This document shows positions 58,738 through 64,000 of a stretch of DNA of 64,000 bases, piece after piece. Each line of letters begins with the position of its first letter. The stretch's first letter is position 1. The notes under the pieces were generated by a model, which ran no database searches, was not told where the DNA came from, and was given only the letters and a program-made list of their open reading frames with translations. Source of the DNA: Pelagibacteraceae bacterium AG-439-F23 (GTDB taxonomy: Bacteria; Pseudomonadota; Alphaproteobacteria; Pelagibacterales; Pelagibacteraceae); assembly GCA_003212415.1 (NCBI GenBank), contig QCPT01000002.1:37055-101054 (forward strand). The letters run 5' to 3'. The position numbers and the translations under genes were made by a program.

Positions 58738-59491
58738 TAACAAATAAAATTAATGCTAAAAATATTCTATAGTATACAAAAAATTTTAAATCAAATTTTT
58801 TTACATATATTAAAAAATATTTAATTGTTAAGTATGAAATAAACGATGAAAAAATAATTGAAAATAAAAAAATTAAATTAAAATTTATATTTGTTTCTAA
58901 AATATCTTGAATACCCAAAAAACTTGCACCTGCTAAAGCAGGAATAGATAAATAAAAAGCAATTTTTGAAGAGTCTACCCTATCAAAATTCAAGAATCTT
59001 GAAGCGGTAATAACTATTCCAGATCTACTAACTCCCGGTACTATAGCTAACATTTGAAACAAACCAATAATTAGAATACTTTTGTAATTAACGTTTACAT
59101 CTATTTTTTGTTTTATTTGAGATCTATCTGCAAAAAATAAAAGTAATCCAAATACCAAAGTAGTCCATGCTATTATTTTTAAGTTTCTAAAATAATCAAT
59201 CAATCCTGTTGTAAAAAATATATAACCTACAATTATTAATGGTAATGATCCTAATACTATTAATGAAAACAGGTTTTTATTTTTTGTAATTTTTAATAAA
59301 TCATTTCTAAAATAAAATATTATTGCAAACAAAGAACCCAAGTGAAAAGTAATATCTAGCTGCAAAGAACTAACATTAAATTTATAGATTTCTGAAACTA
59401 TTATTAAATGACCAGACGAACTTACTGGAATAAACTCAGAAAAACCTTGAATAAATGATAATATTAAAACTTCAATATATTGTGAGATCAT
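58724..59491 (-). CDS. uppP: Undecaprenyl-diphosphatase UppP (BacA)
   Basis: 255-residue membrane phosphatase recycling the lipid carrier for cell-wall synthesis. It has GFSEFIPVSSSGHLI and the catalytic PGVSRSGIVITASRFL, with about eight hydrophobic segments. It complements MurJ at the other end of the window in the lipid II cycle. Confidence 0.95.
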   Translation of the reverse strand: MISQYIEVLILSFIQGFSEFIPVSSSGHLIIVSEIYKFNVSSLQLDITFHLGSLFAIIFYFRNDLLKITKNKNLFSLIVLGSLPLIIVGYIFFTTGLIDYFRNLKIIAWTTLVFGLLLFFADRSQIKQKIDVNVNYKSILIIGLFQMLAIVPGVSRSGIVITASRFLNFDRVDSSKIAFYLSIPALAGASFLGIQDILETNINFNLIFLFSIIFSSFISYLTIKYFLIYVKKFDLKFFVYYRIFLALILFVIIYS

Positions 59492-59542
59492 TAAAACAGT
59501 ATCTTGATAATCTAAAGATCTTTAAAATAAAGCAATAACTTA

Positions 59543-59665
59543 AATGCATAACAAATATGCATTATATTATAAAATCCTTTAAATATAAGGTTTTTTATAA
59601 ATATTAGTCATATATTATGACCTAATTCTGGTTTATTTGTTAAATTTATTGATATATATATCAAT
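59543..59665. promoter_or_regulatory. Three inverted repeats in the gltD leader
   Basis: AATGCATA-ACAAA-TATGCATT (59543-59563) is followed by GTCATA-TAT-TATGAC (59607-59621) and an 18-nt perfect palindrome ATTGATATATATATCAAT (59648-59665). The last ends 4 nt before the gltD ATG, which has no clear Shine-Dalgarno. A weak CCTT/AAGG stem with a T-run lies between the first two. These could be operators or RNA hairpins controlling nitrogen assimilation. Confidence 0.55.
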
Positions 59666-59669
59666 TTTG

Positions 59670-61103
59670 ATGACTGAAAAAATGTTGAAATTTGTGGACA
59701 TAAATCAAGAAAATCCATCAAAAAGAGATAAAATTCAGAGAAAGATTGATTTTGATGAAATATATGAGGAATTCATCAATGAAAAAGCCAGCCAGCAATC
59801 AAGCAGATGCTCACAATGCGGTGTCCCTTTTTGCCAGGTTCATTGCCCATTAAGCAATAATATTCCAGACTGGTTAAAATTAACCGCAGAAGGAAGGTTA
59901 GAAGATGCATATGAATTGTCTCAAAGTACAAATAACATGCCAGAAGTATGTGGAAGAATTTGCCCACAGGATAGATTATGTGAAGGAAATTGCGTAATTG
60001 AACAATCAGGTCATGGCACAGTCACAATCGGCTCAATTGAAAAATATATTACAGAAACAGCATGGGATAAAGGTTGGGTTAAACCTATAGATGTTGTCGA
60101 AGAACTAAATCAAAGCATTGGAATTATAGGTGCTGGTCCTGCAGGACTAGCATGTGGAGAAGAACTTAGAAAGAAAGGTTATCAAGTTACAATATATGAT
60201 CGTTATGATAGAGCGGGTGGTTTACTAATTTATGGTATTCCAAACTTTAAATTAGAAAAACACGTAGTCAATAGAAGAATTAAACTTTTAGAAGATGGAG
60301 GAATTAAATTTATTCTTAATTTTGAAGTTGGAAAAAACTTAACATTAAATCAATTAAAAGAAAAACATGATGCAATTTTAGTTGCCACTGGAGTTTATAA
60401 ACCTCGAGAAGTTAATATACCAGGAAATGATTTAAAAAATATTTTTCCAGCTATGGATTATTTAACCGCATCAAATAGGAAAGGCTTAGGTGATAAAGTT
60501 GATATGTTTGACAATGGAACGCTAGATGCTAAAGAAAAAGATGTGATAGTAATTGGAGGTGGAGACACAGCAATGGATTGCGTTAGAACTTCAATAAGGC
60601 AAAAAGCAAAATCTGTAAAATGTATTTACAGACGTGATAAAAAAAATATGCCAGGCTCTGCAAGAGAAGTTTTTAATGCCGAGGAAGAAGGTGTAGAATT
60701 TATTTGGTTAAGTAGTCCAAAAGAATTTAAAGGTAAAGATAAAGTTGAAAGTTTAGTAGTTGATAAAATTAAACTTGGCGAACCTGATGAGAGTGGAAGA
60801 AGAATGCCAGTTATACAAAAAAATTCTGAATTTGAAATTAAATCTGATATTGTTATAAAAGCATTAGGCTTTGATCCTGAGGAAGTTCCAAAATTATTTG
60901 GTGAGAAAAAATTACAAGTTACAAAATGGGGAACAATAAAAACAGACTTTGATACAATGGAAACAAATATACCAGGCGTATTTGCTGCTGGTGATATTGT
61001 AAGAGGGGCTTCATTGGTTGTATGGGCAATTAAAGACGGAAGAGATGTGGCAATATCAATAGATAATTATTTAAAATCAATTCAAAGTAAAAAAGTAGCA
61101 TAA
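59670..61103 (+). CDS. gltD: Glutamate synthase (NADPH) small subunit
   Basis: 477 residues from the ATG at 59670 (MTEKMLKFVDINQENP). The track start at 59637 adds a hydrophobic, non-conserved stretch that covers the palindromic leader and is rejected. Two cysteine clusters for Fe-S centres occur in CSQCGVPFCQVHCPL and CGRICPQDRLCEGNC. The FAD loop is GIIGAGPAGLACGEEL and the NADPH loop VIGGGDTAMDCVRT. It passes electrons from NADPH to GltB. The gene comes before gltB and overlaps it by 1 nt (TAATG). Confidence 0.95.
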   Translation: MTEKMLKFVDINQENPSKRDKIQRKIDFDEIYEEFINEKASQQSSRCSQCGVPFCQVHCPLSNNIPDWLKLTAEGRLEDAYELSQSTNNMPEVCGRICPQDRLCEGNCVIEQSGHGTVTIGSIEKYITETAWDKGWVKPIDVVEELNQSIGIIGAGPAGLACGEELRKKGYQVTIYDRYDRAGGLLIYGIPNFKLEKHVVNRRIKLLEDGGIKFILNFEVGKNLTLNQLKEKHDAILVATGVYKPREVNIPGNDLKNIFPAMDYLTASNRKGLGDKVDMFDNGTLDAKEKDVIVIGGGDTAMDCVRTSIRQKAKSVKCIYRRDKKNMPGSAREVFNAEEEGVEFIWLSSPKEFKGKDKVESLVVDKIKLGEPDESGRRMPVIQKNSEFEIKSDIVIKALGFDPEEVPKLFGEKKLQVTKWGTIKTDFDTMETNIPGVFAAGDIVRGASLVVWAIKDGRDVAISIDNYLKSIQSKKVA

Positions 61104-64000
61104 TGAAATTAAGAAAAAAAAATCTAAAACTTTTAAAAAAAAACCATATTTATGAAGACTCAATGGAACATGATTCTTGTGGAGTAGGTTTAGTAGCATC
61201 TACTGAAGGTTTAAAATCTAGAAAAGTCGTTGAGCAAGGAATTGAAGCGCTTAAAGCAGTTTGGCATAGAGGTGCAATAGATGCAGATGGAAAAACAGGA
61301 GATGGTGCAGGCATACATATAGAAATACCAGAAAAGTTTTTTATAGAAAAAATTGAAAATTACGGACGTAAATATGATGGAGGAATAATTTGCATAGGAA
61401 TGATTTTTTTACCGAGAAACGACTATAGCGCACAAGAAAAATGTAAAACATTTATTGAAACTGAACTTTTAAAAAATGATTTTACAATTTATAGATGGAG
61501 ACAGGTTCCAATTAATACCAGTGTTTTAGGTACAAAAGCAGAGTTATCAAGACCTGAAATTACTCAAATATTATTTACACCTAAAGATAAATCGTTAGAT
61601 GGAAAAGAATTAGAACGAAAACTTTATGAAACTAGAAGAAAAATAGAAAAAGAGTGTTTAAAAAATAATTTAAATCAATTTTATATTTGTTCGTTTAGTT
61701 CAATGTCTATCATTTATAAAGGAATGTTCTTAGCTGAAGCATTATCAGATTTTTATTTTGATCTAAAAGATGAGAGATTTATATCTAGATTTGCAATTTT
61801 TCATCAAAGATTTTCTACAAATACAGCTCCAAGTTGGGATCTAGCGCAGCCATTTAGAGCAATAGCACATAATGGAGAAATAAATACTTTAAAAGGAAAT
61901 CTTAATTGGATGAAAGTTCATGAAGAAGAAATGTTTAGTCCTTATTTTGAAGATATGGAAAATTTGAAACCAGTAATTCTTACAGAAAATTCAGATTCTG
62001 CATCTTTAGACAATGTATTTGAATTACTTAATATGTCCGGTCATTCTGCACCTTTAGCAAAACTTATGTTAATACCTGACGCATGGTCTAAGAAAAGCAA
62101 AATACTACCCAGAGATCACTTGCAGTTATTTAATTTTCTAAACAGTACTATGGAGCCTTGGGATGGACCAGCAGCAATTGCGGCTACCGATAATGAATGG
62201 GTTATAGTTGCTTCAGATAGGAATGGCTTAAGACCACTAAGATTTACAGTCACTAAAGAAAAGTTATTGTTTGCTGGCTCAGAAACAGGAATGGTTGATA
62301 TAGATGAAACTAAAATTGTTACTAAAGGAAGATTGGGACCGGGCGAAATAATAGGAGTTAGAATAAAAAAAGGAAAAGTTTATACTAATAATGAAATTAA
62401 AAATTATTTAGCAAAAGGATATAAGAATTTTAATAATCAAATTATAGATCTAAGTAAAAAATTTATTATTAAAAATGAAAAAAATGAATTTTCAGGACAA
62501 CAACTAAGAAACTTACAGTATTGTTTTGGTTATAGTATAGAGGATTTAGAAACAATTCTCCATCCTATGGTAGAAGAGGCAAAAGAGGCCACAGGATCAA
62601 TGGGCGATGATACACCTTTAGCAGTTCTGTCCGATAGGTATAGGCCTCTTTATCATTTTTTTAGACAAAATTTTAGTCAAGTCACAAATCCCCCCATAGA
62701 TTCTTTGAGAGAAAATAAAGTTATGAGTTTGAAAACTAGATTTGGAAATTTAGGAAATATTTTAGATTTTGATAATTTAACCAAAGAAAATATTTATGTT
62801 CTTGATGGGCCAATACTATCTAATTCTCAATTTGAAAAATTTCTTAATTATTTTGGAGAAAATTATAAAGTTTTAGATTGCACTTTTGGATTAGAAGATA
62901 ATTTAGAAAATGCATTAAACAAATTAAAAAATAAAGTAGAGCAATTTGTTAGAGAAGGAATTAAGCAAGTAGTTCTTACCGACAAACTTATATCAAAGGA
63001 AAAATTACCAATTCCAATGCTATTGTGTATTGGAGCAATAAATACACACCTAATTAACATTGGATTAAGAGGATATGTTTCAATAAACGTTCAAACAGGA
63101 GACGCGCTTGATACCCATTCTTTTGCAACATTAATTGGCGTTGGAGCAACAACTGTAAATCCTTATTTAGCCCTTGATAGCATACATCAAAGATATTCAA
63201 AAATGCTTTTTGAAAAACTGAATTTTGAAGAATGTATTTCAAGATATATTAAATCGATAAATCTTGGATTGTTAAAAATTATGTCTAAGATGGGTATTTC
63301 AGTATTAAGCTCCTATCGAGGTGGCTGTAACTTTGAGACAGTAGGTTTAAGTAGATCGCTAGTTAAAGATTATTTTCCAGGAATGCTATCAAAAATTTCT
63401 GGAATTGGATTGAATGGAATTGAGAAAAAAATAAGAAAAATTCATAAAGATGGATTTAATTCAAATTCTAATATTCTTCCAATTGGTGGGATTTATAAGT
63501 ACAGGAAGAATGGAGAAACTCATCAATATCAAGGTAAGTTAATTCATTTAATCCAAACTGCTGTTACAGAAAATTCTTATAATATTTATAAAAAATATGC
63601 TGATGGAATTTATAACCTCAAGCCAATTAACTTAAGAGACTTAATAGATTTTAAAGCAAGAAAATCGATAAGTATTGACGAAGTAGAATCAACATCAAGT
63701 ATAATGAAAAGATTTGGAAGTGGAAGTATGTCTCATGGCGCTTTATCTAAAGAGGCACATGAAACTTTGGCAATAGGAATGAACAGAATTAAAGGTGCTT
63801 CATGTAGCGGAGAAGGCGGAGAAGATGAAAAAAGATTTGAAATTATAGAAAATGGAGATAGTGCAAATTCAAGAGTAAAACAAATAGCTTCAGCTAGGTT
63901 TGGTGTAACAATAAATTATTTAAATAATTGTAATGAAATAGAAATTAAAATTGCACAAGGTGCAAAACCAGGGGAAGGAGGGCAGCTGCCTGGTTTTAAA
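61103..64000 (+). CDS. gltB: Glutamate synthase large subunit, N-terminal 966 residues (cut by window edge)
   Basis: An open frame of 966 codons from the ATG at 61103 to the window end; missing from the ORF track because no stop is reached. The class II amidotransferase domain has the nucleophile C26 in MEHDSCGVGLVAS (short propeptide), HQRFSTNTAPSW and HNGEINTLKGN. The central domain (SYRGGCNFETVGLS) and the start of the FMN/synthase domain (RFGSGSMSHGALSKEAHE, AQGAKPGEGGQLPG) follow. It uses glutamine and 2-oxoglutarate to make glutamate. I saw no frameshift in the parts I translated. Confidence 0.95.
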   Translation, partial: MKLRKKNLKLLKKNHIYEDSMEHDSCGVGLVASTEGLKSRKVVEQGIEALKAVWHRGAIDADGKTGDGAGIHIEIPEKFFIEKIENYGRKYDGGIICIGMIFLPRNDYSAQEKCKTFIETELLKNDFTIYRWRQVPINTSVLGTKAELSRPEITQILFTPKDKSLDGKELERKLYETRRKIEKECLKNNLNQFYICSFSSMSIIYKGMFLAEALSDFYFDLKDERFISRFAIFHQRFSTNTAPSWDLAQPFRAIAHNGEINTLKGNLNWMKVHEEEMFSPYFEDMENLKPVILTENSDSASLDNVFELLNMSGHSAPLAKLMLIPDAWSKKSKILPRDHLQLFNFLNSTMEPWDGPAAIAATDNEWVIVASDRNGLRPLRFTVTKEKLLFAGSETGMVDIDETKIVTKGRLGPGEIIGVRIKKGKVYTNNEIKNYLAKGYKNFNNQIIDLSKKFIIKNEKNEFSGQQLRNLQYCFGYSIEDLETILHPMVEEAKEATGSMGDDTPLAVLSDRYRPLYHFFRQNFSQVTNPPIDSLRENKVMSLKTRFGNLGNILDFDNLTKENIYVLDGPILSNSQFEKFLNYFGENYKVLDCTFGLEDNLENALNKLKNKVEQFVREGIKQVVLTDKLISKEKLPIPMLLCIGAINTHLINIGLRGYVSINVQTGDALDTHSFATLIGVGATTVNPYLALDSIHQRYSKMLFEKLNFEECISRYIKSINLGLLKIMSKMGISVLSSYRGGCNFETVGLSRSLVKDYFPGMLSKISGIGLNGIEKKIRKIHKDGFNSNSNILPIGGIYKYRKNGETHQYQGKLIHLIQTAVTENSYNIYKKYADGIYNLKPINLRDLIDFKARKSISIDEVESTSSIMKRFGSGSMSHGALSKEAHETLAIGMNRIKGASCSGEGGEDEKRFEIIENGDSANSRVKQIASARFGVTINYLNNCNEIEIKIAQGAKPGEGGQLPGFK

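Noticed and set aside
61103-64000. Absence of gltB from the ORF track as a sign of a pseudogene
   Set aside because: The frame is open for 966 codons with all amidotransferase motifs; it is missing only because the stop lies beyond the window.

Overview
This 64 kb window looks like a chromosome segment of a very AT-rich (roughly 70% A+T), streamlined alphaproteobacterium, most like the SAR11/Pelagibacterales group. The reasons are low GC, almost no intergenic space, many 1-4 nt gene overlaps (ATGA, TAATG), short or lysine-rich versions of housekeeping proteins, and typical alphaproteobacterial neighbourhoods. These include tsaB-fur-miaB-phoH-ybeY-lnt-metK, irr next to fabA-fabB-fabI, rpsT-dnaA, argH-lptM-lysA, and a SUV3-like helicase with fdxA and carD. 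I see no prophage, insertion sequence, CRISPR array or rRNA. There are two tRNA genes. Species assignment is inference; no database search was possible.

Left part (1-18.5 kb): a truncated malic enzyme gene diverges from a long rightward run. That run is murJ, trpS, an Nfu scaffold, a Bax-like glucosaminidase, (opposed polysaccharide deacetylase), a half-size tsaB, a Fur-family regulator, miaB, phoH, ybeY, lnt, metK and then nusA-infB-rbfA-rpsO-pnp. Several genes that usually sit in this order in relatives (rimI, corC, trmB, rimP, ylxR, truB) are absent here. A strong intrinsic terminator sits directly against the nusA ribosome-binding site.

Middle part (18.5-46.4 kb): the leftward fabA-fabB-fabI operon diverges from an Irr-type regulator, followed by katG, whose promoter carries two Irr-box-like palindromes. 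A leftward block (SH3 protein, ThiF/MoeB, dut, coaBC, ubiB, ubiE) is followed by mutM, rpsT, dnaA and dnaN. Next come plsC, lysA, lptM and argH (leftward), then tlpA, an esterase and an HNH protein (rightward). After these are coq7, dsbB, a YqaA-type membrane protein, tRNA-Leu(CAA) and an acyl-CoA ligase. A 26-residue, almost purely Lys/Arg/Ala peptide gene has its own promoter, leader hairpin, ribosome-binding site and terminator. It faces a carD gene with a long lysine-rich tail, in an operon with fdxA, a TerB-like gene and a SUV3-like helicase.

Right part (46.4-64 kb): acetoacetyl-CoA synthetase and an aminotransferase, then a TAXI-type TRAP transporter (receptor plus fused permease) with a perfect Irr-box-like palindrome upstream. 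After a thioesterase and tRNA-Arg(ACG) comes an unusual pyruvate dehydrogenase pair. The AceE-type E1 carries an N-terminal lipoyl domain, and the adjacent E2 has none. The window closes with a DMT transporter, uppP, and gltD-gltB (gltB cut by the window edge) behind a leader with three inverted repeats.

The most interesting items are the relocated lipoyl domain in the PDH complex, the tiny basic peptide gene, the inferred Irr regulon (irr/fabA, katG, TAXI transporter), and the terminator abutting nusA.
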